DNA of 64,000 nt from Enterococcus sp. 9E7_DIV0242 (GTDB lineage: Bacteria > Bacillota > Bacilli > Lactobacillales > Enterococcaceae): positions 124,001-188,000 of the forward strand of contig NZ_CP147247.1 of assembly GCF_002140975.2 (NCBI RefSeq). Direction: 5' to 3'. The stretch's first letter is position 1; each line of letters starts with the position of its first letter. Shown here one piece after another: positions 8,780 to 16,979 of the stretch. Under the pieces are notes generated by a model. The model searched no databases. It was not told where the DNA came from and saw only the letters and a list, made by a program, of their open reading frames with translations. Made by a program: the position numbers and the translations under genes.

Positions 8780-9319
8780 CTATTGTTCTCTGAAAATTGT
8801 TCGCATTGCCCTTTTCAATGGGAAATAGGCGAAGGAGACAATGATGAGTGTTGTAACCACATTCAACACTGTAGCCAGCAACATTGAGAATGCGCCGGAA
8901 AAGGCCAGATTGAAGCTGCTACCGGCAATCATTGCCAATGCAGTATTTTTCAATTGTGTCATAATGATTTTTGTAACGCCGGCTGCAACGGCGACAGTTA
9001 ACAACTTTTTCAATGAATCAATGTTGTTATGGAAGGCGACGATCGCTAGTGCAGCTGCACCTCCGACAATGAAACTTTCGATAAGAAAATAGGGCGCTTC
9101 TGCTGCAAAGCCGTTCATCAAATCAAAAATTGCAAAGCCCAGACCTCCGGCAAGAGCTCCTTTCGGATAGCCTATAAGTAATACAGCCAAAAGCAGTACA
9201 GCATTCCCCAAATGCGCAAATGCTCCTGTGGGTAAAGGGATTTTTATCATCGTTCCAAGAATAGTCAACGCAGCAAACAAAGCAATTAGTACGATGGAAA
9301 GGGTGGAATTCTTTTTCAT
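8780..9319 (-). CDS. pdxU: ECF transporter S component, predicted pyridoxine transporter PdxU
   Basis: Protein of 179 residues with about six membrane segments. The N-terminal segment (STLSIVLIALFAALTILG) and the GNAVLLLAVLLIGYPKGALAGGLGFAIFD region are typical of ECF S-components, which bind a vitamin and dock on a shared EcfA-A'-T module encoded elsewhere. Specificity for vitamin B6 is inferred from the adjacent pdxK and the divergent pdxR, as known for streptococcal pdxR-pdxKU loci. GGAG lies 8 nt before ATG 9319. It is 173 bp downstream of pdxK on the same strand, probably co-transcribed. Confidence 0.82.
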   Translation of the reverse strand: MKKNSTLSIVLIALFAALTILGTMIKIPLPTGAFAHLGNAVLLLAVLLIGYPKGALAGGLGFAIFDLMNGFAAEAPYFLIESFIVGGAAALAIVAFHNNIDSLKKLLTVAVAAGVTKIIMTQLKNTALAMIAGSSFNLAFSGAFSMLLATVLNVVTTLIIVSFAYFPLKRAMRTIFREQ

Positions 9320-9492
9320 AATTTATGCTCCTTAATTGTTCAATAATAGCGGTGTATCTATAACTTGCAGAAGAATCTATTTTTTTAGAAGTCAAACGGA
9401 AAACACCGTTTATTTGGTTCATAAGACAACCGTTATGACGATAGGTTCCATAAAAATAGTAAGTAGCTCCTGCTGAAGATTTCAGACACAAC

Positions 9493-10314
9493 CTATTCAG
9501 TCATTCGTTGTTCGGCCTGATTGTATGCTCCGTGCCAAACATGACCTAAAAACGGGTTGATTCTTTGACCGTTTTCAATGGCTGCTGCAACGAACTCTTT
9601 AGCACGACGAACAGCAGTTTCAACAGAGTATCCTTTTGCAAGTCCGGCAGTGATGGCTGCCGCGAACGTACAGCCGGCACCATGGTTATAATCAGTCGCA
9701 ACTTTTTCATGCTCTAGCAACGTGAAGTCTTTGCCGTCATAGAATAAGTCGATTGCTTTTTCAGTTGGCAGACGATGACCGCCCTTGATGACCACGTACT
9801 CAGGGCCCAATAATACTATCTTCTTCGCGGCTTCTTTCATCTGATCAACAGAGGTCAAATCACCCATTTCGGAAAGAATTCCGGCTTCTACAAGGTTTGG
9901 TGTTGTAATCGTTGCTCTAGGGAGTAACTGCTGAATCATTGCAGCAACATTTTCCGGCTGTAACAATTCGCTCGTTCCCTTGCAGGCCATCACAGGATCG
10001 ATCACAATATTTTTCATGTCAAAACGATCAATATAGGTTCTTGTGAGTTCAATTGCCTCGATCGTTCCTAGCATACCGGTCTTCATACTATCAAGTGCTC
10101 CACCGGCAAAGATCGTTTTTAGTTGCTTATCTACTAAGTCAGGATCAATCGGCGTAACCGTGTGACTCCAACCCTCATCAGGGTCCATGGTAACGATGCT
10201 GGTCAATGCGGAAAATCCGAAAGTACCATATTCTTGAAATGTTTTTAAATCAGCTTGAATTCCAGCACCACCACTGGAATCAGAACCGGCAACAGTTAAT
10301 ACTTTTTTGATCAT
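9493..10314 (-). CDS. pdxK: Pyridoxine kinase / hydroxymethylpyrimidine kinase family protein
   Basis: Ribokinase-fold kinase of 273 residues with VAGSDSSGGAGIQADLKTF for substrate binding, a conserved VIKGGHR, and the catalytic anion-hole motif GAGCTFAAAITAGLA. The family phosphorylates B6 vitamers or HMP(-P). The divergent PLP-binding regulator and ECF S-component argue for the B6 role. ATG 10314 is preceded by AAGGAGG at ideal spacing; an upstream frame to 10380 is not needed. It is transcribed leftward from a region shared with pdxR. Confidence 0.9.
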   Translation of the reverse strand: MIKKVLTVAGSDSSGGAGIQADLKTFQEYGTFGFSALTSIVTMDPDEGWSHTVTPIDPDLVDKQLKTIFAGGALDSMKTGMLGTIEAIELTRTYIDRFDMKNIVIDPVMACKGTSELLQPENVAAMIQQLLPRATITTPNLVEAGILSEMGDLTSVDQMKEAAKKIVLLGPEYVVIKGGHRLPTEKAIDLFYDGKDFTLLEHEKVATDYNHGAGCTFAAAITAGLAKGYSVETAVRRAKEFVAAAIENGQRINPFLGHVWHGAYNQAEQRMTE

Positions 10315-10373
10315 ACTAATTTCCTCCTTCGATCCATTTAGATGAATAAATAGTATTGTATACCAGTTACTCA

Positions 10374-10402
10374 TTGACAAAAACAGCCAATTGGATTATT
10401 TT
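10374..10402 (+). promoter_or_regulatory. pdxR promoter
   Basis: TTGACA (10374-10379), a 17-bp spacer and TATTTT (10397-10402), about 30 bp upstream of the pdxR start. Confidence 0.65.
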
Positions 10403-10416
10403 TAACTCATCCAATT
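10389..10416. promoter_or_regulatory. Operator-like dyad at the pdxR/pdxK control region
   Basis: AATTGGAT (10389-10396) and ATCCAATT (10409-10416) are perfect inverted repeats with a 12-bp centre covering the -10 box, a position suited to autorepression by PdxR. Characterised MocR-type regulators often bind direct repeats instead, so the binder is uncertain. Confidence 0.45.
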
Positions 10417-10432
10417 TTGATCGGAGGAAATT

Positions 10433-11872
10433 ATGTGGTATTTGCATAAAAGAAAAGGCGTTCCTGTATATCAGGAAATCTCAGAGCTGATCCTTTCGGC
10501 TGTAAAGAATGGGGAACTAAACCCGGGAGACAAGTTGCCCGCTGAAAGAAAGTTGGCGACTCAATTAGGCGTCAATCGGTCCACTGTTGTTCATGCTTTG
10601 GAAGAGCTTGAAGACATGGGCTGGATTATTAGAAAGCAAGGAAGTGGTTCGTTTATTGCGGAAGGGAAATGGGGCGTTACTTCCGCTGCCAGAACAGATT
10701 GGAAGCGATATTTGGAGCAAAATGCCTTCAGCAAAACAGAGCCCTTTATAGAAGATACGAAGCAGCTGTTGCGTGAAGCGGATGAGCAGCTGATTGATGG
10801 TTACACAGGAGAGCTTCCTTTGGAATTGATTCCAAGCTTTGATATCCCGTCTTTGACATGGAAGCATTTTTTAGAAGAAGAACAGCAGGATGATTTTGGC
10901 TATTTCCCATTAAGAGAATCAATCAGCCGGATGACAGAAGAAGAATACGGGTTTGTATTGGAAAAGGAGACACTATTGATTACTTCCGGAGCTCAGCAGG
11001 CGTTGTTTATGATATTACAAGTACTTCTGAGCGCTGGAGACAGTGTAGCTGTCGAAGACCCATCGTTTTTATATGCGCTTCCTGTTTTTCAGGCAGCGGG
11101 GATTCGTCTATATGGTGTTCCAATGGATGAGGAAGGTATAGAATTGAAGCAATTGGAGCAAACAATCAGACAACATAGAGTGAAAATGGTGATGGTCAAT
11201 CCTTCCTTTCAAAATCCAACAGGAAAAGTGATGGGGCGTGAGCGACGAGAGCAGCTTGTTCAGCTTTGTCAAAGCTATCAGATTCCGATTGTTGAGGATG
11301 ATGTTTTTGGTCAATTGCGACAGGTAGCGAGTGACCAAATTCCGCCCTTAAAAAAAATCGATCCGGATAATGTACTCTATATTGGTTCATTGTCTAAAAT
11401 ACTGGGCTCCACGACGAAAATTGGCTGGTTGAGTGCTCCGCTATCTGTCAATCGACAGATTGCCGAAGCGAGAAAAGTGATGGACTTTTCCTTGAGTATT
11501 TTTCCTCAGGTGCTTGCGACTATCGCACTAAACGATTCTTCCTTTTATGAGAAACTAACAGAACTAAAACAGGAAATCAGGAATAGAGGCAAAGGTGTCT
11601 GTTCGATCCTAGAAGCATTAGATGCATGGGAAGTAGAGATGCCCCAAGGCGGTTTTTATATTTGGGCAACTTTTTCTGAAGGGAAGCTGAAGCAACAGGA
11701 ATGGCAGTATTTTCTGAAGGAAAAGCTGTTGGTAGCGCCTAGTTTTCTATTTAGTGAACACAAAAATAGTATTCGAATCAATTTTTCGAGGATTTCTGAA
11801 GAACAGCTGCCATCCTTTCAAGAAAAAATGAGTAAGATCACTCAACGGCTTATGCAAAATAGAAGGAAATGA
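10433..11872 (+). CDS. pdxR: PdxR-like MocR-family regulator (GntR HTH fused to aminotransferase fold)
   Basis: Protein of 479 residues. The N-terminal GntR winged helix (about 1-75) includes LPAERKLATQLGVNRSTVVHAL. The rest is a fold-I aminotransferase-like domain with ITSGAQQALFMI, NPSFQNPTGKVM, VEDDVFGQL and the PLP-binding lysine context SLSKILGSTTKIGW. MocR proteins bind PLP as a signal rather than for catalysis, and PdxR controls B6 synthesis or salvage. Divergent orientation to pdxK-pdxU supports this. ATG 10433 follows GGAGG. No PLP synthase genes are in the window, so salvage regulation is likeliest. Confidence 0.9.
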   Translation: MWYLHKRKGVPVYQEISELILSAVKNGELNPGDKLPAERKLATQLGVNRSTVVHALEELEDMGWIIRKQGSGSFIAEGKWGVTSAARTDWKRYLEQNAFSKTEPFIEDTKQLLREADEQLIDGYTGELPLELIPSFDIPSLTWKHFLEEEQQDDFGYFPLRESISRMTEEEYGFVLEKETLLITSGAQQALFMILQVLLSAGDSVAVEDPSFLYALPVFQAAGIRLYGVPMDEEGIELKQLEQTIRQHRVKMVMVNPSFQNPTGKVMGRERREQLVQLCQSYQIPIVEDDVFGQLRQVASDQIPPLKKIDPDNVLYIGSLSKILGSTTKIGWLSAPLSVNRQIAEARKVMDFSLSIFPQVLATIALNDSSFYEKLTELKQEIRNRGKGVCSILEALDAWEVEMPQGGFYIWATFSEGKLKQQEWQYFLKEKLLVAPSFLFSEHKNSIRINFSRISEEQLPSFQEKMSKITQRLMQNRRK

Positions 11873-12000
11873 ATACTATTGCTTTGAACGAGAGTATAGG
11901 CTCCCCACTAAAAAGAGAATAAAAAATATCTGTTCCTCCAATTTTTGTACTCCAAGTTGGGAGGATTATGATAAAATAATAAGAAGATGGAGGGATTCAT

Positions 12001-12729
12001 ATGAATGATACAATGAACTTATTACTGAGTCGCAGATCCTATAGAAATTTTGATGAAAACTATGAATTGCCTGAGGCATACCTTCAGCAAATACTAGATG
12101 CTGCAAGACAAGCACCTAGTTGGATGAATGGCCAATTCTACAGCATTTTTGTTATTAAGGATAAGGCAACGAGAAAGCAACTGGTAGACTGGAATCCGAG
12201 AAATCCTCATATGCTCAAAAGTTCTGTTTTCTTGATTTTTGTTGGAGATTTACACCGTACGCAGTTAGTCAGTGAGGCCTACGACCAGGAAAATCACACA
12301 GGAGACAGTATCGAACCTGTTTTAGTCGCTACAACAGATGCTTCGTTAGCACTGGAAAATGCGGTGATTGCTGCGGATAGTCTAGGTTTGGGTTCCGTTG
12401 TTGTCGGTAGTATTCGCAAGCATGGAAAAGAGATTGGTGAGCTGTTGGAACTGCCGGAAGGAATGTTTCCTTTATTCGGCTTAAGCATTGGAAAGCCAGT
12501 TGTTGAGATGCGGGTGAAGCCACGATTGCCGGAGTCGACAGTTGTTTATTATGAAAAGTTCAAACCTTATGATATCTCTTTAATTGAAGAATATGATGCA
12601 ACAATGGAGGCATTTGCAGAGGCGCGAGAAAGCAAAAAGTGGAGTATCAAGTTTACAGATTACTTTGCAGCGCAACCATCAATGATCATCGATCAAATGC
12701 TAGCGATGAAAAATCTATTTCCTAAATAA
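12001..12729 (+). CDS. Nitroreductase family FMN-dependent oxidoreductase
   Basis: Protein of 242 residues of the nitroreductase fold. An N-terminal LLSRRSYRNF, the FMN-binding DAARQAPSWMNGQ and the glycine-rich SLGLGSVVVGSIRKHG with LFGLSIGKP mark the NfsA/FRP-like branch. Such enzymes reduce nitro compounds, quinones or flavins with NAD(P)H; the natural substrate cannot be told. ATG 12001 has GATGGAGGG 8 nt upstream. It stands alone between pdxR and pgcA. Confidence 0.9.
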   Translation: MNDTMNLLLSRRSYRNFDENYELPEAYLQQILDAARQAPSWMNGQFYSIFVIKDKATRKQLVDWNPRNPHMLKSSVFLIFVGDLHRTQLVSEAYDQENHTGDSIEPVLVATTDASLALENAVIAADSLGLGSVVVGSIRKHGKEIGELLELPEGMFPLFGLSIGKPVVEMRVKPRLPESTVVYYEKFKPYDISLIEEYDATMEAFAEARESKKWSIKFTDYFAAQPSMIIDQMLAMKNLFPK

Positions 12730-12784
12730 CTCTATATAAGAAATGCTTTTTAACAGATTGCTTCCTTATGTAATTAAGGAATGC

Positions 12785-12790
12785 TATACT
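12785..12790 (+). promoter_or_regulatory. -10 box of pgcA
   Basis: TATACT lies 43 bp before the chosen pgcA start; no clear -35 at 17 bp. A start site near 12797 makes the alternative ATG at 12812 unlikely. Confidence 0.4.
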
Positions 12791-12832
12791 ATTAAGGAGA
12801 AAAAAACAAAGATGAGAAGAGGGGTTTCATTC

Positions 12833-14557
12833 ATGTCTTGGGAGCAAGTTTATGAGCAATGGATAAACGAAGAAAGTTTACCGGAAGAAATGAAAATAGA
12901 ATTAAAAGAACTACATCAGGACTCAGAAAAATGTGAGGATGCTTTTTATGCACCGTTAGAATTTGGTACAGCAGGAATGCGTGGTATCATTGGTGCGGGA
13001 ATCAATCGAATGAATATTTTTACCATTCGTCAAGCGACCGAAGGGTTAGCTCGTTTTATCGATTCACAGGATGCGGAAACAAAGCGTAGAGGGGTGGCAA
13101 TCGCTTACGATTCACGCCATATGTCTCCGGAGTTTGCGATGGAAGCTGCGAAGACCTTGGCTCAACATGGTATTCCAGCGTATGTCTTTGAAAGTCTACG
13201 TCCGACACCTGAGTTGTCTTTTGCGGTTCGTCATTTGAACGCATTTGCGGGGATCATGATTACGGCTTCTCATAATCCTGCTGCTTATAATGGCTATAAG
13301 GTCTATGGTGCAGATGGTGGACAAATGCCGCCGGCTGATGCAGATGCATTAACTTCTTATGTCCGCGCTGTTGAAAATCCTTTGAAAGTTGAAGTTCTTG
13401 CTGAAGAGCAAGTGGAAAACAGTGGGTTGATTTCAATTATCGGTGATGAAGTTGATACTGCGTATTTAGAAGAGTTGAAATCAGTAACAATCAATCAAGC
13501 CTTAATCGATGAAATGGGTGGCGAGTTGAAACTGATTTATACACCGCTTCATGGGACAGGAAAAATGCTTGGAGAAAAAGCATTGAAGCAAGCTGGATTC
13601 AAACAGTTCATGCTCGTTCCGGAGCAAGCGATCGCTGATCCGAATTTTACGACTGTAAAATCACCAAATCCAGAGGAGCATTCTGCTTTTGAATATGCGA
13701 TTCGTCTAGGTGAAAAAGAGAACGCAGATCTTTTGATTGCGACAGATCCTGATGCTGACCGTTTAGGCGCCGCTGTTCGTTTGCCAGATGGCTCCTATCA
13801 AGTTCTTACTGGTAACCAATTAGGTGCGATTATGATCCAGTATATCTTGGAGGCGCATAAACAAGCAGGAACACTACCTGAAAATGCTGTTGTCTTGAAA
13901 TCAATCGTATCAAGCGAGCTGGCAACAGCTATTGCTGAAAAATACAATACAAAAATGGTTGATGTACTGACAGGCTTCAAATTTATTGCTGAAAAAATTG
14001 AACAGTATGAAGAGGATCATTCTCAAACCTTCATGTTTGGCTTTGAGGAAAGTTATGGTTATTTGGTTAAATCCTTTGTTCGTGACAAAGATGCGATTCA
14101 AGTCTTAGTATTATTGGCAGAAGTAGCTGCTTACTATAAAAAACAAGGGAAAACCTTGTATGATGGCTTGCAGGATATTTTTGCTGAGTATGGCTATTAT
14201 AAAGAAAAAACGATTTCTGTGACATTGAGCGGAATCGAAGGTAGCCAGAAAATCAAAGAACTGATGGCGAAATTCCGTCAGGAGGCACCAAAAGAATTTG
14301 CGGGAACGGCAGTTATCAAAACAGAAGACTTTAAAGAATTGATCAGTCGATCAGCGGATGGTCAGACAGAAAAATTAACGACACCTCCGTCAGATGTATT
14401 GAAATATTATTTGGAGGATGGTAGTTGGATCGCAATCAGACCTTCTGGAACAGAACCGAAAATCAAGTTTTACGTAGCAACTAAAGCTGAATCAGATGAG
14501 GAAGCAAGCGAAAAGCTTATTGCCTTTGAAGAAGCAATCAATAAAATTACCAACTAA
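12833..14557 (+). CDS. pgcA: Phospho-sugar mutase (alpha-phosphoglucomutase PgcA)
   Basis: Protein of 574 residues of the alpha-D-phosphohexomutase family, interconverting glucose-6-phosphate and glucose-1-phosphate for UDP-glucose, glycolipid and wall polymer synthesis. It shows the phosphoserine loop TASHNPAAYNGYKVYG, the metal loop DPDADRLG, the sugar-binding loop GFEESYGY and the phosphate-binding RPSGTEPKIKFY. Length fits the Bacillus PgcA type. The start MSWEQVYEQW has GAGGGG upstream. A hairpin repeat just downstream probably ends transcription. Confidence 0.93.
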   Translation: MSWEQVYEQWINEESLPEEMKIELKELHQDSEKCEDAFYAPLEFGTAGMRGIIGAGINRMNIFTIRQATEGLARFIDSQDAETKRRGVAIAYDSRHMSPEFAMEAAKTLAQHGIPAYVFESLRPTPELSFAVRHLNAFAGIMITASHNPAAYNGYKVYGADGGQMPPADADALTSYVRAVENPLKVEVLAEEQVENSGLISIIGDEVDTAYLEELKSVTINQALIDEMGGELKLIYTPLHGTGKMLGEKALKQAGFKQFMLVPEQAIADPNFTTVKSPNPEEHSAFEYAIRLGEKENADLLIATDPDADRLGAAVRLPDGSYQVLTGNQLGAIMIQYILEAHKQAGTLPENAVVLKSIVSSELATAIAEKYNTKMVDVLTGFKFIAEKIEQYEEDHSQTFMFGFEESYGYLVKSFVRDKDAIQVLVLLAEVAAYYKKQGKTLYDGLQDIFAEYGYYKEKTISVTLSGIEGSQKIKELMAKFRQEAPKEFAGTAVIKTEDFKELISRSADGQTEKLTTPPSDVLKYYLEDGSWIAIRPSGTEPKIKFYVATKAESDEEASEKLIAFEEAINKITN

Positions 14558-14573
14558 GCAGGTAACGATGGAA

Positions 14574-14616
14574 CGGGAAAGAGCGCTGGATTATTTTTGT
14601 CCCACGCTCTTTCTCT
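14574..14616 (+). terminator. pgcA terminator, member of a GTCCCACGCTCTT repeat family
   Basis: GAAAGAGCG (14577-14585) and CGCTCTTTC (14605-14613) form a perfect 9-bp stem followed by a modest T-rich stretch. The 3' arm carries the same 13-bp GTCCCACGCTCTT as a repeat at 36177-36189. Confidence 0.65.
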
Positions 14617-14652
14617 TCGATTTATTAATCAAAAAAAGAGAGGAGCAGTAAA

Positions 14653-15426
14653 ATGGATATCGGATTTATCGGAGCAGGACATATGGGTGGAGCAATGATC
14701 GAAGGGCTTTTGAAAGCAGGTGTCGTATCCGGCGAGCATTTGTTTGTAAAAGGCGGCTCTAGTGGGACTGCGGAAACGCTGCAGAAAAAATTAAACTTTC
14801 AATTAATTACGGACTATCAATCGTTAAAAAATTGTAAGGTCGTCTTTATTGCGACTGGAGCAACAATTGTTTTAGACATTTTGAAGGAACTGGCTCCCTT
14901 TCTTTCTGAGGATACGATTCTGATTTCTGTTGCGGCTGGACACACAACGAAGGAAGCTCAGGAGGCGCTTGGTAAGGGCTATGTCGTCCACGCAATCCCT
15001 AATACACCGGTTAGTGTCAATGAGGGAATGATTGGGGTTCATTATGCTGAAGCTATTCCTGAAAACGAAAAGAAACTCGCTCGTGAGCTTTTGGAAAGCC
15101 TGGGGAAAGTTACGGAAGTACCAGAAAAGCTGCTAGGCACAGTGGGTACTGTGGCTGGCTGTAGTCCTGCGTTTGTTGATATTTTTATGGAAGCTTTAGG
15201 AGATGCTGGTGTAATGGAGGGCCTGCCACGAGCGCTTGCTTATGAGATCGTGGAACAGATGGTACTGGGCTCAGCCAAATTGGCAATTGAGTCAGGAAAA
15301 CATCCGGGAGAATTGAAAGATGGCGTGACCTCACCGGGCGGCAGCACAATCAAAGGGGTAGCCGCTCTTGAAAAAAATGGTTTCCGTTACGCATTGATTG
15401 ATGCAGTGAAACAAGCAAACAGTTGA
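14653..15426 (+). CDS. proC: Pyrroline-5-carboxylate reductase
   Basis: Protein of 257 residues catalysing the last step of proline synthesis (P5C to proline with NAD(P)H). An N-terminal Rossmann motif GFIGAGHMGGAM is followed by the C-terminal dimer domain signature DGVTSPGGSTIKGVAALEKN. AGAGGAG precedes the ATG. proA/proB are not nearby. The C-terminus after the signature is short but complete. Confidence 0.95.
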   Translation: MDIGFIGAGHMGGAMIEGLLKAGVVSGEHLFVKGGSSGTAETLQKKLNFQLITDYQSLKNCKVVFIATGATIVLDILKELAPFLSEDTILISVAAGHTTKEAQEALGKGYVVHAIPNTPVSVNEGMIGVHYAEAIPENEKKLARELLESLGKVTEVPEKLLGTVGTVAGCSPAFVDIFMEALGDAGVMEGLPRALAYEIVEQMVLGSAKLAIESGKHPGELKDGVTSPGGSTIKGVAALEKNGFRYALIDAVKQANS

Positions 15427-15522
15427 TTCAAAATAGACACAAGAATCCTTGTTTTTGGTCGAATCAATAAATTCTGATTTTAAGTCTAAGAAGAGCGTTC
15501 CAAGCTTTGAGACATAGAGAAA

Positions 15523-15551
15523 TTTACTCTGGCAGCTATTCAGCATATATG
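15523..15551 (+). promoter_or_regulatory. Possible promoter of the ArsR-family gene
   Basis: TTTACT (15523-15528), 17 bp, TATATG (15546-15551). An 11-bp palindrome GATACAGTATC at 15564-15574 lies just after the predicted start site and could be part of an operator. Both are tentative. Confidence 0.35.
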
Positions 15552-15618
15552 ATGACTGACCTTGATACAGTATCTGTCTCATGAAAGTTTCACTACCCTC
15601 ATAGAAAGAGTTGATTTT

Positions 15619-15906
15619 ATGGAATTAACAGAAGATATTCAAAAAGTAAGTCAGCTATACAAGGTTTTGAGTGATCCTACGCGATTACGAATTCTTTTGA
15701 TTTTGCAGAGAGGCGAACTGAACGTAACGGCAATTGCTGAAGAGCTGTCGATGGAGCAGTCCGCTGTCTCCCATCAATTAAAGCTGCTTCGTCAAAATCG
15801 CGTAGTCAAATCGCAAAGAGAAGGAAAAACAATCTTCTATTCTTTGGATGATGATCACGTGATCGATATTCTGACTCAGACATTCAAACATATTAGTCAT
15901 CACTAA
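15619..15906 (+). CDS. ArsR/SmtB-family metal-sensing repressor, CzrA-like
   Basis: Protein of 95 residues with a winged helix: YKVLSDPTRLRILLIL, then SMEQSAVSHQLKLLRQNRVV (recognition helix) and a wing SQREGKTIFYSL. The last helix carries Asp-x-His-x10-His-x2-His (DDHVIDILTQTFKHISHH), which matches the alpha-5 zinc/cobalt site of CzrA and SmtB in spacing. There is no CxC motif near the recognition helix, so arsenic or cadmium sensing is unlikely. ATG 15619 follows a weak AAAGAG. No metal exporter is adjacent, so its target lies elsewhere or is only itself. Confidence 0.88.
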   Translation: MELTEDIQKVSQLYKVLSDPTRLRILLILQRGELNVTAIAEELSMEQSAVSHQLKLLRQNRVVKSQREGKTIFYSLDDDHVIDILTQTFKHISHH

Positions 15907-16003
15907 TAAAAAAGTAATCCTACATCTCGTACCGACCCCCAAGGGTTAGACCAAAAAATCTAACTCTTGGAGGTCGGTATATCTTTTAGGATTACTTTTT
16001 TTC
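15907..16003. terminator. Long bidirectional terminator with nested stems
   Basis: AAAAAGTAATCCTA and TAGGATTACTTTTT form the outer stem. Inside it, TACCGACC...GGTTAGA pairs with TCTAAC...GGTCGGTA over a short A-rich loop. T-runs on both strands suit the convergent ArsR gene and secreted-protein gene. Confidence 0.85.
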
Positions 16004-16041
16004 AGAAATTGAAACCTATTTGCCTTTTGAAAATACGGTAT

Positions 16042-16539
16042 CTAGAAAATAGCGACATCTACCAGTACTGTCTTCTCAATAGTTGAATATACTGTTGGAC
16101 TAGCTAAGTAAGGAACTGGATATGAATAGGAATAAGTTGTCAAAATACTACCATGCTTCTCAAGGTTAAACGTCCCATCGGACTTTAATGCATTTTCTGA
16201 GGAAATATCCTCGTATACATATTGCCGAGAGGCCTGATCGTACTTAATAAGTTGATAGGTTACTTCAAGAGCAGAAAAATCAACAGAGTTTCCTCTGGCA
16301 TCGGTGATACTCTTGACAATGTGTTCTGGCTTGATTGTGTAATTTCCGTTGAAATCTTCTACGATTTGAACACTGGAATAGAGATCTAAACGAGCGTTAT
16401 CAACGGATTCATATTGCAACTCTGCGCCATTAGGAAAATTAATCCAACCCCAGCTTGACGCAAGAGCCATAGTTCCTCCAAACAAAAGGCTGGCACCAAC
16501 AACAGATCCTGCAACTATAGATGTTAATTTCTTTTTCAT
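16042..16539 (-). CDS. Secreted protein of unknown function
   Basis: Protein of 165 residues that I do not recognise. It has a clear Sec signal peptide: MKKKL, a hydrophobic stretch at residues 7-24 and an Ala-x-Ala-type site near MALASS at 25-28. The mature part (~137 residues) is rich in Tyr, Ser and Val, has no Cys and looks beta-rich. There is no LPXTG, lipobox or C-terminal membrane segment, so it should be released. AGGAGAG precedes ATG 16539. It is a single gene, facing the long terminator. It could be a small secreted enzyme inhibitor, toxin-like or adhesion protein; nothing in the sequence decides this. Confidence 0.8.
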   Translation of the reverse strand: MKKKLTSIVAGSVVGASLLFGGTMALASSWGWINFPNGAELQYESVDNARLDLYSSVQIVEDFNGNYTIKPEHIVKSITDARGNSVDFSALEVTYQLIKYDQASRQYVYEDISSENALKSDGTFNLEKHGSILTTYSYSYPVPYLASPTVYSTIEKTVLVDVAIF

Positions 16540-16979
16540 AGTAAACTCTCCTAACTTATGTGATGGTTAAAGTATATATTGGTAAAGAAAAACATTCAAT
16601 TTGATTTTTAATTCCTTTTAGTTTACTTCGTTTCACAAAACTATCGATTAAAAGAAATAATCGTTTCTTTGCGACCGAGATTTTTTCACTCGATCAGCTA
16701 AATTGATTTCATCATCAGGATTGATTAGTAGAGTTGAAGCCTATAATCAATGATTAAGATTAGACAATTCAGAATGAGTAGTACATTACTGAAATTATAG
16801 GGGATTGCCTGATCATAATAAGATTTTGCAAGAAAAGGGTAGTTTTTTTCCGATGGGTTCGGTATACTAGATACATGTTTTATGAGAGAAAGATGATAAA
16901 GTTCTCATTTTTTGTTTTTTTTAATAGAGAATCCTGCTATCATCAGGTATAGATAAATCAAACAGTTGGAGGAAGCAGA
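16540..16979. other. Divergent spacer upstream of hom
   Basis: This is 440 bp between the secreted-protein gene (leftward) and hom (rightward). It contains an AAAGAAA/TTTCTTT hairpin near 16652, a TATACT -10 box at 16863-16868 and a hairpin with T-runs in the hom leader. No Thr- or Ile-rich leader peptide and no T-box motif is visible. Confidence 0.6.
16882..16922 (+). promoter_or_regulatory. Terminator-like hairpin in the hom leader
   Basis: ATGAGA (16882-16887) and TCTCAT (16903-16908) are followed by a T-rich run (16907-16922). It lies between the likely -10 box at 16863-16868 and hom, so it could attenuate the operon. The stem is only 6 bp. Confidence 0.4.

Noticed and set aside
9123..9491. 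122-codon minus-strand frame spanning the pdxK-pdxU gap
   Set aside because: It overlaps pdxU in another frame, and its translation resembles no protein. The gap itself shows only an AAACGG/CCGTTT hairpin.
16875..16956. Short frame in the hom leader considered as an attenuator peptide
   Set aside because: It has no Thr or Ile enrichment and no ribosome binding site.
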